Of a DNA stretch of 64,000 bases, positions 8,676 through 16,689 are shown piece by piece. Each line of letters starts with the position of its first letter. The first letter of the stretch is position 1. The notes beneath the pieces were generated by a model, which was not told the origin of the DNA, ran no database searches, and worked only from the letters and a program-made list of their open reading frames with translations. The stretch comes from an uncultured Flaviramulus sp. (GTDB taxonomy: Bacteria; Bacteroidota; Bacteroidia; Flavobacteriales; Flavobacteriaceae), in the NCBI GenBank assembly GCA_947501105.1, contig CANMUP010000004.1, positions 186,001 to 250,000 on the forward strand, given 5' to 3'. Both the position numbers and the translations under genes were made by a program.

Positions 8676-11600
8676 ATGACACATATTATCAAATTTCATC
8701 AAAATTATATTTTAATAGCCTTAATGGTATTATTAGGAAGTATGCAGTTGACATATGGACAAGTTACAGGTCCAACAAGTGTACAAGAAAATAGTACGCA
8801 TACTTATCAATTTAGTAATGGCCAAAGTTACCCTGCAAATTGGATTATTTCAGGAGGCACATTATTAAGCTCCTGGAATTCAGGAACTACGTATTATGTC
8901 TCTGCAAAATGGGATGGAGGGATGAGCAATGGTACTGTGGTATTTACCTCAACAAATAATTATTTATATGTTACCATAGCCTCTTCAACCCCATCAACCC
9001 CATCAACCCCAACTATTCAAAGCAGTAATTGCGGTAATACGGTATTAGCAAGAGGTAACCCACCAAGTGGTGTTACTTGGTACTGGCAAAGTAGTAGTAG
9101 CGGAACAAGTACATCAAACTCAGCAAGTACAATAACAAAAACCAGTAGTGGCACTCAGTATTTAAGAGCCAGAAATAACAGTAGCGGTACATGGAGCACA
9201 TCTTCAAGCAATAAATCGTATACAGTATCCCAATCAAGTACCTGGTATCAAGATCAAGATGGCGATGGTTTAGGCGATTCTAATAATACTCAAAATGCTT
9301 GTAGTCAACCTTTAAACTATGTGTCTAATGATACAGATCAATGCCCTACAGAGTCTGGAACAGCTGCTAATAATGGGTGTCCGTTAGGAGCATCCAACAA
9401 TCAAAACTATATACATACCATTAGCCCAAGAATAGCATCTACAGACGCGAGTATAGAAACGCTAAACGATGCTGAAAAAATAGAAAGTATAACTTATTTT
9501 GATGGTTTAGGTAGATCTATGCAAAGTATAGGTATACGAGCAGGAGGCAATAGTGAAGATATCATAGCACATATAGGTTATGATAACTATGGCAGACAAA
9601 CCAAAGAGTATCTACCCTATACACTAGGAAATAACCATGGAACATACAAAACAGATGCCTTAGCAGCAACGAATACTTACTATGATGCCTCAAAGTACGA
9701 ACCCGATTTCCCTAGTGTGGCGCTTAATGATATTAATGCCTATTCAGAAAAGGAATTAGAAGCATCCCCGCTTAGCAGAGTATTAAAACAAGCGGCTCCT
9801 GGAAAAGACTGGAAACTTGGGAATAACCATGAAATAGAATTCGATTACCTGTCTAATATAACTAATGAAGTAAGACAGTATGATGTAAGCCTGTCTTTTG
9901 CAAATAATACCTATACACCAACACTAATAATAGGAACATTATATTACAATGCCAATGAACTTTATAAAAGCATTACTAAAGATGAAAACCATGATGGCTC
10001 CGCTTCAAAAGCGCATACTATAGAAGAGTTTAAAGACAAACAAGGACGTGTAGTATTAAAACGTACCTATGGCACCTCAAAAGTAGGAGGTGTCACCCAA
10101 ACCAATGTTGCTCATGACACGCATTATGTTTATGATGATTATGGTAATCTTACCTATGTTTTACCACCCAAAGCGATGGATTTAATCAATCCAAATAATT
10201 TAGAGAGTACCATTAATTCAACAGCTGTTGTAAATACAGGTAATAATTTATCTCTAAATGCAACACATGCTGTGATATTATCTGATGGATTTATAGCCCA
10301 TTCAGGGAGTACCTTTACAGCCATCATAGAAGACTCTCAAGCAGTACTTGACGAATTAGGATATCAATATAAGTACGACAACAGAAACCGATTAGTAGAA
10401 AAGAAGATCCCAGGAAAAGATTGGGGGTATATAGTTTACGATAAGTTAGATAGACCTGCTTTAACACAAGATGCAAATTTACGCGCTCAGAACAAATGGC
10501 TCTTTACCAAATATGATGCTTTTGGAAGAGTTGCCTATACAGGAGAGATGACTAAAAATATCTCAAGGACAGCATTACAAACAGACGTAAGCAATACAGC
10601 GTCACAATACGTTATAAAATCAAGCGCTATAACTATAGATAACACCACCATTTATTATAATAATAGTGCATACCCGATAAATGATATCACAGAGCTATAC
10701 ACCATCAATTATTATGATGACTATGGTTTTGATAAAGCAACTAGCTTAAATTTACCATCCAGTCATAATTTACAAACCATAATAAACCATGATGATACTA
10801 ATAAAGGATTAACCAAAGGATTGGCTACAGGAAGCAAAGTACGTGTATTAGAAACAGATAATTGGATTACCACAGTAACAGGCTATGATGTAAAAGGGCG
10901 TCCAATATATATAGCAAGCGATAACCCATATTTAGGCACAACAGATATAGTAAAAAGCACTTTAGATTTTGTTGGGGCAGTAGATAAAACAGAAACTGAG
11001 CATACAAAAGGAAGTACAAATGTTATAACCGAAGATCTTTTTACCTACGACCATGTAGGGCGATTAAAGAAACAAACACAGGAGTTGAATAATACCATAG
11101 AAATACTAGTAGAAAATACCTATGATGATTTAGGGCAATTGGAAAGTAAAGGTGTAGGCGGCACAGGAGTTAACAGACTACAAGATGTAGATTACACCTA
11201 TAACGTAAGAGGTTGGCTAAAACAAATAAACAACCCAACAAATTTAGGCACAGACTTGTTTGGATTTAAGTTAAATTATAACACGGTAGACCACAGTGGC
11301 ACCAAACTCTATAATGGTAACATTGCCGAAGCAGAGTGGAAAACCCAAAATGATAATATGTTGCGTCATTATACTTATAGTTATGATGCCTTAAATAGAA
11401 TTACAGTAGGATCTTATAACAATGCCACATCAACAGAACCAGGTTGGTTTAATGTGTCTAACATAACCTATGATAAAAATGGAAATCTGCTGTCTTTAAA
11501 CAGAACTAAAAAAGGAACGTCCTCAGCAGGAGCAGCCTCAGATTACCTAACTTATTTTTACGACGCAGGCAACAAATTATTAAAAGTAGAAGAACAGTAT

Positions 11601-13007
11601 GATGGTGCAGGGAGTTTTGAAGATGGCATCAATACAGGAGATGATTATGAGTATGATATTAATGGCAACATGATTACAGACCATAATAAAGGGATTGGTA
11701 CTACAGTAGCAGATCAAATTACATATAACCATTTAAATTTACCTACGAATATAGGAATCAATAAAGGGAGCAATATTGGAAATATTTCTTACATTTACGA
11801 TGCTACTGGAATCAAACTTAAAAAAGAAGTGAGCACAGGAACAACAACAGAGTATGCAGGTAATTATGTATACGAAAATAGTTCTTTGAAATTCTTTAAC
11901 CACCCTGAAGGGTATATAGAACCTAAAGATGAAAATAACTTATCTCTAGGTTATAACTATGTATACCAATACAAAGACCATTTAGGGAATGTAAGGTTGA
12001 GTTATATGGATAGTAATAACAATGGTAGTGTAACAGCTTCTGAAATATTAGAAGAAAACAACTACTATCCATTTGGGCTGAAACATATAGGGTATAATAA
12101 TGGTGGTACTGCTTTTGCTAATCCAGCTTTGAAGTATAAGTTTGGTGGAAAGGAGTATCAGGATGAGTTGGATTTAAATTCATATGATTTTGGAGCTAGA
12201 TTTTATGACCCAGCTGTTGGTAAATGGTTTACACCTGATGCTTTTGCCGAAAAATACCTTTCAACTTCACCATATACATACGCATTAGATAATCCAATTA
12301 TATATATTGACCCAGATGGCAATCAAGTTGAATTATGCTGTAACTGGGAAAAGATAATAGATGCAATTAATTTGTCAATTGGAGGTTCAGTAGGAATTGG
12401 TTTAAAAGCTAAAGTAACAAAGCATTTTTCAGCAGGTTTAGGAGCAACAGTTGTAGATGCAGATTATAGTATTAGCGATGACAGGCTTAAGCTTAAATTT
12501 CTTGGATTAAACGGAAATTTGACTGTTGGAAAGAATTTTATAAATGCAAAAGGAAGCGTTTTTGTTTCGACATTAGAAGTTGAAAACTTTAACAATTTAT
12601 TTGATGGTAATTTACCTGATTTTAAAAGTTTTACTTTTTTAGGAGCAGAAGGAAAAGCTAAAATTTATAAAGCTGTTGATGCTAAAGGAAAAGCTTGGGT
12701 TATAAAGAGAGATTCAAACGGAAATTGGACGGTTTTAGATTCAGATGGAACTATAAGTGCTGATGGGGTATTTGAAAGGTCTGATATTGCTGCTGAATTC
12801 AAATTAGGTGTAAAGCTAAAATTTGGTATTGATTTAGGGAAACTATGGGATGGCATAATGGATAATGATAGTGAGGCAGAAGAAGATACTAGTTCAAATG
12901 AAGATAGTGAAGCGAGGTCTGCTGGTTTTACTAATTTAATAAGTAATTTAGGCTCACTCCAAGAAGGTACTTATGTTTGGGATGGAGAAAACTGGGTTCT
13001 TAAATAG
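8676..13007 (+). CDS. Secreted RHS repeat-associated core protein with variable C-terminus
   Basis: 1443 residues. Signal peptide, then an Ig/PKD-like Ser/Thr-rich region (to about 185) and a calcium-binding thrombospondin type-3 stretch (DQDGDGLGD, TDQCPTESG) at about 190-235. A DUF6443-like segment (IESITYFDGLGRSMQSIG) begins near residue 265 and is followed by many YD repeats. The RHS core (YKDHLGNVRLSY, YYPFGLKH, KYKFGGKEYQDELDLNSYDFG, GARFYDPAVGKWFTPD) ends at NPIIYIDPDG, near residue 1212. The last 230 residues are unlike the shell, the usual place for a variable effector; I do not recognise their fold. Small membrane-protein genes follow, as expected for a polymorphic-toxin locus. Confidence 0.85.
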   Translation: MTHIIKFHQNYILIALMVLLGSMQLTYGQVTGPTSVQENSTHTYQFSNGQSYPANWIISGGTLLSSWNSGTTYYVSAKWDGGMSNGTVVFTSTNNYLYVTIASSTPSTPSTPTIQSSNCGNTVLARGNPPSGVTWYWQSSSSGTSTSNSASTITKTSSGTQYLRARNNSSGTWSTSSSNKSYTVSQSSTWYQDQDGDGLGDSNNTQNACSQPLNYVSNDTDQCPTESGTAANNGCPLGASNNQNYIHTISPRIASTDASIETLNDAEKIESITYFDGLGRSMQSIGIRAGGNSEDIIAHIGYDNYGRQTKEYLPYTLGNNHGTYKTDALAATNTYYDASKYEPDFPSVALNDINAYSEKELEASPLSRVLKQAAPGKDWKLGNNHEIEFDYLSNITNEVRQYDVSLSFANNTYTPTLIIGTLYYNANELYKSITKDENHDGSASKAHTIEEFKDKQGRVVLKRTYGTSKVGGVTQTNVAHDTHYVYDDYGNLTYVLPPKAMDLINPNNLESTINSTAVVNTGNNLSLNATHAVILSDGFIAHSGSTFTAIIEDSQAVLDELGYQYKYDNRNRLVEKKIPGKDWGYIVYDKLDRPALTQDANLRAQNKWLFTKYDAFGRVAYTGEMTKNISRTALQTDVSNTASQYVIKSSAITIDNTTIYYNNSAYPINDITELYTINYYDDYGFDKATSLNLPSSHNLQTIINHDDTNKGLTKGLATGSKVRVLETDNWITTVTGYDVKGRPIYIASDNPYLGTTDIVKSTLDFVGAVDKTETEHTKGSTNVITEDLFTYDHVGRLKKQTQELNNTIEILVENTYDDLGQLESKGVGGTGVNRLQDVDYTYNVRGWLKQINNPTNLGTDLFGFKLNYNTVDHSGTKLYNGNIAEAEWKTQNDNMLRHYTYSYDALNRITVGSYNNATSTEPGWFNVSNITYDKNGNLLSLNRTKKGTSSAGAASDYLTYFYDAGNKLLKVEEQYDGAGSFEDGINTGDDYEYDINGNMITDHNKGIGTTVADQITYNHLNLPTNIGINKGSNIGNISYIYDATGIKLKKEVSTGTTTEYAGNYVYENSSLKFFNHPEGYIEPKDENNLSLGYNYVYQYKDHLGNVRLSYMDSNNNGSVTASEILEENNYYPFGLKHIGYNNGGTAFANPALKYKFGGKEYQDELDLNSYDFGARFYDPAVGKWFTPDAFAEKYLSTSPYTYALDNPIIYIDPDGNQVELCCNWEKIIDAINLSIGGSVGIGLKAKVTKHFSAGLGATVVDADYSISDDRLKLKFLGLNGNLTVGKNFINAKGSVFVSTLEVENFNNLFDGNLPDFKSFTFLGAEGKAKIYKAVDAKGKAWVIKRDSNGNWTVLDSDGTISADGVFERSDIAAEFKLGVKLKFGIDLGKLWDGIMDNDSEAEEDTSSNEDSEARSAGFTNLISNLGSLQEGTYVWDGENWVLK

Positions 13008-13043
13008 ATTTAATAATTTTATTTATAGTAAATACTAATAAAA

Positions 13044-13445
13044 ATGGAAAAAAAATATATGTATTATGTTAAAAGGTTTTTAGCAGCTTTGATAGATGTT
13101 GTAATTATAGCTTTTATTATACTTATTTATATTAAAATCAGAAATGGAACATATGATTTAAGTGGTGAAAGCGTGTCATCAGCAATATTTATACCTTGTT
13201 TCTATTTGTACTTTATATTACAAGAATATATATTCAAAACTACATTGGGGAAAAGAATTTTTTCTTTAAAAGTTGAATCTAATGGGAATATTAATTTGAT
13301 TAAAATAATTTTGAGAAACCTATTTAATCTAATTGAAATTGCTATTCCTATTCTATATATACTATTTGTAATTATTACAGGATTAACTGGGAATAAAAAA
13401 CCTAAAAAACTTGGTGATTTGATAAGTGGGTGTTATATTTCATAA
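13044..13445 (+). CDS. RDD-family small membrane protein
   Basis: 133 residues with three to four predicted membrane helices. Hallmarks of the RDD family are visible: the arginine of YYVKRFLAALIDVVII near residue 12, TTLGKRIFSLKVE near 70 and KKLGDLISG at the C-terminus. Its function is unknown. It begins 36 bases after the RHS toxin-like gene and ends three bases before the next start, so it is co-transcribed. By position it is one candidate for an immunity or accessory protein. This stretch is visibly more AT-rich than the RHS shell. Confidence 0.75.
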   Translation: MEKKYMYYVKRFLAALIDVVIIAFIILIYIKIRNGTYDLSGESVSSAIFIPCFYLYFILQEYIFKTTLGKRIFSLKVESNGNINLIKIILRNLFNLIEIAIPILYILFVIITGLTGNKKPKKLGDLISGCYIS

Positions 13446-13448
13446 TAA

Positions 13449-13847
13449 ATGGAACTATATAGAATCGTTTTTATAATTATTTCAATTGCCCCACTTTTAT
13501 TGGGTATAAAACTATATTTAAAACATAAAAGTTTTAAAAAACATGCAGTTTTTTCTAAAGGTAAAGTCATTAATATTATTGAAAAACAAATAGATTCTTT
13601 TGGAGAAAAGACCATATATTATTTCCCTGTAATTGCTTTTAAGGATAATAAAGGAGAAAAACATGAGATATGCTCTGAAATAGGTGAAGGTAGTCCTAAT
13701 AAAATAGTTATTGGTAAATCGATAGATATAGCATATAATAGTAAAAATCCCGAAAACATTTTAACAAAAAATAACAACAACTTATTATTCCCAATCCTTA
13801 TGTTTGGATTATTCATTGTTTTTCTTGGTATAGGAATAATGAAATGA
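13449..13847 (+). CDS. DUF3592-like small membrane protein
   Basis: 132 residues: an N-terminal membrane helix (IVFIIISIAPLLLGI), a beta-rich central part containing YYFPVIAFKDNKGEKHEI and IDIAYNSKNPENIL, and a C-terminal helix (LLFPILMFGLFIVFLGIGI). This order matches DUF3592. No catalytic motif. It sits three bases after the RDD gene behind the RHS gene, in the usual position of an immunity candidate. Confidence 0.7.
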   Translation: MELYRIVFIIISIAPLLLGIKLYLKHKSFKKHAVFSKGKVINIIEKQIDSFGEKTIYYFPVIAFKDNKGEKHEICSEIGEGSPNKIVIGKSIDIAYNSKNPENILTKNNNNLLFPILMFGLFIVFLGIGIMK

Positions 13848-13954
13848 TATATTCCAAATCACCGTGCCCATCATCACAACACAATGTAACCAAATCACAG
13901 GTTTAGAAACGTAAAGTGAAAACATTAACAATGACACATTAACATAATCCCCCT

Positions 13955-14091
13955 GCTAGCGCTCGTCTGTGACGAGTGACGATAAGAGTAAATAAAATAA
14001 GAAAGCTATTCTAAGAAATTAGAGTAGCTTTTGTATTTTGGGTCTTGTATAGTTGAAAAAATGTTGGCACTCGTTACAAACGAGCGCTAGC
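13955..14091. repeat. MITE/REPIN-like element with inverted ends
   Basis: The left end GCTAGCGCTCGTCTGTGACG (from 13955, continuing to 13980) and the right end GCACTCGTTACAAACGAGCG (from 14067, continuing to 14091) are inverted copies of one roughly 25-bp motif, each able to fold on its own as CTCGT-loop-ACGAG. Between them are 86 bases with a terminator-like hairpin. The intergenic stretch 13848-14163 holds nothing else recognisable. A second, larger pair lies at 14456-15359. No transposase is present, so mobility would be in trans. Confidence 0.6.
14002..14031 (+). terminator. Hairpin inside repeat element, likely RHS operon terminator
   Basis: AAGCTATTCTAA (14003-14014) pairs with TTAGAGTAGCTT (14019-14030) over a GAAA loop with one G-T wobble, and TTTTGTATTTT follows on the plus strand. 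It lies about 155 bases after the DUF3592 gene. Confidence 0.55.
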
Positions 14092-14163
14092 ATTTCGAAA
14101 TCCAGAGAAGTGTACAGAAACAACAACTCGAAACAATAAAGATTAACTTTAAATGAGTTACCA

Positions 14164-14445
14164 ATGAAATTAACAATATTAAGATTTTTAATGATTTTTT
14201 TTATAACCCTCCTTTTTAGGTTTGTTATAACTTTGGTTATGATTTTTTTTTCTTTGACAGATGACGCTCACGAGATTAACGTTTCTTTAAATAAAACTAT
14301 TAATAATATTTTGAATTTTCCAATTGGGCTATTTGAGAAAAATAAATTTTCTATTGCATTGGTATTATTAAACACTTTTATTCAGTCGACTTTATTACTT
14401 TTCATAACTACTTATAAGTTTAAGGAAAACTCTGGTATCAACTAG
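14164..14445 (+). CDS. Small membrane protein of unknown function
   Basis: 93 residues with two predicted membrane helices (FLMIFFITLLFRFVITLVMIFF and FSIALVLLNTFIQSTLLLFI) separated by a short polar loop. No family recognised. It lies between two copies of the GCTAGCGCTCGT repeat, downstream of the RHS cluster, and is strongly AT-rich. It may be a displaced immunity or accessory gene; that it is expressed is not certain. Confidence 0.5.
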   Translation: MKLTILRFLMIFFITLLFRFVITLVMIFFSLTDDAHEINVSLNKTINNILNFPIGLFEKNKFSIALVLLNTFIQSTLLLFITTYKFKENSGIN

Positions 14446-14455
14446 ACCTCACTGA

Positions 14456-14477
14456 CACTCATCTGTGACGAGTGACG
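14456..14477. repeat. Diverged left-end copy of the 25-bp hairpin repeat
   Basis: CACTCATCTGTGACGAGTGA (from 14456, then CG) matches the left end of the element at 13955 almost base for base, and the next bases (about GAGTAAAT) also match. It loses the outer GCTAGC. Together with the copy at 15335-15359 it brackets the response-regulator gene. Confidence 0.5.
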
Positions 14478-14507
14478 TTATGAGTAAATCAAATATTAAC
14501 TAGCACG

Positions 14508-15167
14508 CTATATGATCCTCCTTTTTCTTGCCTCTTCAAGTAATAAACGGTCATTACCCACTTTAAAAACATTTTTTAATTTTCGTTTCCTTTTTTCTAT
14601 ACTACTTAAAGATAAAAAAACAAGATCAGGTAGATCTTTATTCTTTACTCCTCTTGATAAATGATAGAGAATCAATCGATCTATTTTATCTACGGAAATA
14701 TGAGAAGTGACTTGACAACGCAATAAACGAAGTACTGTTTGACTATAAAAAGGAGTATCTTCTGTTACAGAATTTATGGCTTTAACTAAATCATTAGAGT
14801 TAATATCGCTTTTAAGTATAACACTATCAGGGTCGAGAGTCATCATCATCTCTAATATTAAGTAATTGTTGCAATATGATGTTAGTATAAGTAATTTAAC
14901 ATTCATAAAATCATTTCTAATGATTCCTGTTAAATTTTGTATGAGAGTATAACGTTCAGTATTATTAGAAAAGAGATCAATATTAAAAAACACAAAATCT
15001 AGTTGTCTTATTTTTTTGACGACTTGATATGTTTTTTTATAGTTTTTAGTTTTATAGATTGAAAAATTGATACCAGATATAGTTTTTAAAGTCGCTTCTA
15101 TAGAATGTGAAAATAATACTTCATTCTCAATTATAAGAATGCTCTTTGATCTGCTCATGGTTATCAT
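14508..15167 (-). CDS. LuxR/NarL-type regulator with degenerate receiver
   Basis: 219 residues (ATG at 15165-15167; an alternative ATG is 9 bases inside). The N-terminal 130 residues follow the receiver fold: ILIIENEVLF for strand 1, DFVFFNIDLF where the phospho-acceptor aspartate lies, LLILTSYC for the switch residue and VILKSDINSNDL for the conserved lysine. The acidic pair after strand 1 is reduced to E-N-E. The C-terminal 60 residues are LuxR-type helix-turn-helix (LSRGVKNKDLPDLVFLSLSSIEKRKRKLK). It is bracketed by repeat ends and has no adjacent kinase, so its target is unknown. Confidence 0.7.
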   Translation of the reverse strand: MITMSRSKSILIIENEVLFSHSIEATLKTISGINFSIYKTKNYKKTYQVVKKIRQLDFVFFNIDLFSNNTERYTLIQNLTGIIRNDFMNVKLLILTSYCNNYLILEMMMTLDPDSVILKSDINSNDLVKAINSVTEDTPFYSQTVLRLLRCQVTSHISVDKIDRLILYHLSRGVKNKDLPDLVFLSLSSIEKRKRKLKNVFKVGNDRLLLEEARKRRII

Positions 15168-15266
15168 TTTTTATAAAATTATCTTTTGAATGACTTTTAT
15201 GCAGATACAAATGAATAAACGGTACTTTTTATTGAGTAAGTGAACAATAAAGGGTAGGAAAAAAAG

Positions 15267-15296
15267 AAAAGCTATGATTTATATGTCATAGCTTTT
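15267..15296 (-). terminator. Terminator downstream of methionine operon
   Basis: AAAAGCTATGA (15267-15277) and TCATAGCTTTT (15286-15296) form a perfect 11-bp stem with an 8-base loop. T-rich sequence follows on both strands, so it can act in both directions. It lies about 105 bases beyond the metZ stop and upstream of the regulator gene. Confidence 0.6.
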
Positions 15297-15334
15297 TGTA
15301 TTTTAGGTATGTGGAGTAGAATTAAAATTGTTTA

Positions 15335-15359
15335 GCACTCGTTACAAACGAGCGCTAGC
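15335..15359. repeat. Right-end copy of the 25-bp hairpin repeat
   Basis: The 25 bases are identical to 14067-14091, and both copies are preceded at similar distance by a hairpin and TTTTGTATTTT. This shared layout shows the repeat, spacer and hairpin spread as a unit. Confidence 0.65.
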
Positions 15360-15400
15360 AGTGTAACGATAAACCATCTTGTCCCAAGAAAAAATTGCAA

Positions 15401-16567
15401 TTATTTTAAAGCTTGCTCCAAATCTTGTATAATATCATCTACATGTTCTAATCCAACAGATACGCGTACTAAACCGTCAGTAATATTTACAACCAACCTG
15501 TCTTCTTCAGCTAAACTGCTGTGTGTGGTTGAGGCTGGATGTGTTACAATGGTTCTGGTATCTCCTAAATTGGCTGATAACGAACACATTTTAATTGCAT
15601 TTAAAAAGTTACGCCCAGCTTCGATACCTCCTTTTATTTCAAAAGCTACAATGTTACCTCCTAGTTTCATTTGCTTTTTAGCCACTTTGTATTGCGGATG
15701 CGATTTTAGAAACGGATACTTTACCCAGTTTACTTGCGGATGTGCTTCTAAAAACTCAGCTACTTTTAAAGCATTTTCACAATGTTTATCAACTCTTACG
15801 GAAAGAGTTTCTAAACTTTTAGATAACGTCCACGCATTAAACGGCGATAAGGCTGGACCTGTATTTCTGGCAAACAAATAAATTTCTCTGATTAAATCTG
15901 CATTTCCAACTGTAACACCACCTAAAACACGTCCTTGTCCGTCAATTAATTTAGTGGCACTATGAATTACCAAATGCGCTCCGTATTTAATAGGTTGCTG
16001 CAAATATGGTGTTGCAAAACAATTATCTATTACTAAAATTAAATTGTGCTTTTTGGCAATCTTACCTAACAACTCTAAATCGATAATATCAACCGCTGGA
16101 TTTGTTGGCGATTCTGCAAATAAAATTTTTGTTTTTGGTGTAATAAAACTTTCAATAGTTTCTGGTTCATTAATATTGAAATAACTGGTTTCAATATTCC
16201 ATTTTCGTAAATACTTTGTAAACAATGTATGTGTAGAACCAAAAACTGATCGTGCAGACACAATATGGTCACCACTATCTAACAACGCTGCAAAGGTTGA
16301 AAACACAGCTGCCATTCCTGTAGCAAAAGCATAACCACTTTCAGCACCTTCCATTTTGCAAATTTTATCTACAAATTCTGAAGTATTTGGGTTTGAAAAC
16401 CTACTATAAATATTACGTTCTTTTTCTTCACTAAAAGAAGCTCGCATGTCCTCTGCATCTTCAAAAACAAAACTTGATGTTAAGTATAGTGGACTGGTAT
16501 GTTCTAGAAACTCTGTACGATTTAATTGCGTACGAATAGCTTCAGTTTCAAATTGTTTTTTACTCAT
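15401..16567 (-). CDS. metZ: Cys/Met-metabolism PLP enzyme, O-succinylhomoserine sulfhydrylase-like
   Basis: 388 residues from the ATG at 16565-16567 (MSKKQFETEAIRTQ); the frame extends further only to a TTG. Features of the cystathionine gamma-synthase family: YSRFSNPNTSEF near residue 55, FATGMAA, the cofactor aspartate in VIDNCFATP, and the PLP lysine in VIHSATKLIDGQG (about residue 206). RFSNPN and overall size favour MetZ over cystathionine synthase or lyase, but substrate cannot be settled from sequence. Third gene of the leftward SAM-I-controlled operon, separated from the fusion gene by a repeat pair. It would make homocysteine or cystathionine from activated homoserine. Confidence 0.85.
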   Translation of the reverse strand: MSKKQFETEAIRTQLNRTEFLEHTSPLYLTSSFVFEDAEDMRASFSEEKERNIYSRFSNPNTSEFVDKICKMEGAESGYAFATGMAAVFSTFAALLDSGDHIVSARSVFGSTHTLFTKYLRKWNIETSYFNINEPETIESFITPKTKILFAESPTNPAVDIIDLELLGKIAKKHNLILVIDNCFATPYLQQPIKYGAHLVIHSATKLIDGQGRVLGGVTVGNADLIREIYLFARNTGPALSPFNAWTLSKSLETLSVRVDKHCENALKVAEFLEAHPQVNWVKYPFLKSHPQYKVAKKQMKLGGNIVAFEIKGGIEAGRNFLNAIKMCSLSANLGDTRTIVTHPASTTHSSLAEEDRLVVNITDGLVRVSVGLEHVDDIIQDLEQALK

Positions 16568-16610
16568 TGTCATATTCTCTAAGCTTGTTAAAAGCTTTAA
16601 TTCCAAAATT

Positions 16611-16684
16611 TGTCTGGTCGAGCGCAGTCGAGACCTCTTAGTTTTTTAAAATAAATAACCTCTCGACTGCGCTCGAGGGGACAA
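16611..16684. repeat. REPIN-like inverted pair of CTCGACTGCGCTCGAG hairpins
   Basis: TCGAGCGCAGTCGAGA at 16619-16634 and its reverse complement TCTCGACTGCGCTCGA at 16661-16676 are flanked by TGTC (16611-16614) and GACA (16680-16683), making an inverted pair with 26 bases between. Each unit also has its own TCGA ends. The pair fills the thrA-metZ spacer. I recall this motif as dispersed in flavobacteria; the window itself has only this pair. Confidence 0.6.
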
Positions 16685-16689
16685 CACTA

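Noticed and set aside
13848-14163. Possible CRISPR-like or tRNA structure in the repeats after the RHS genes.
   Set aside because: The repeats are few, irregularly spaced and inverted, with no spacers of equal length and no cloverleaf.
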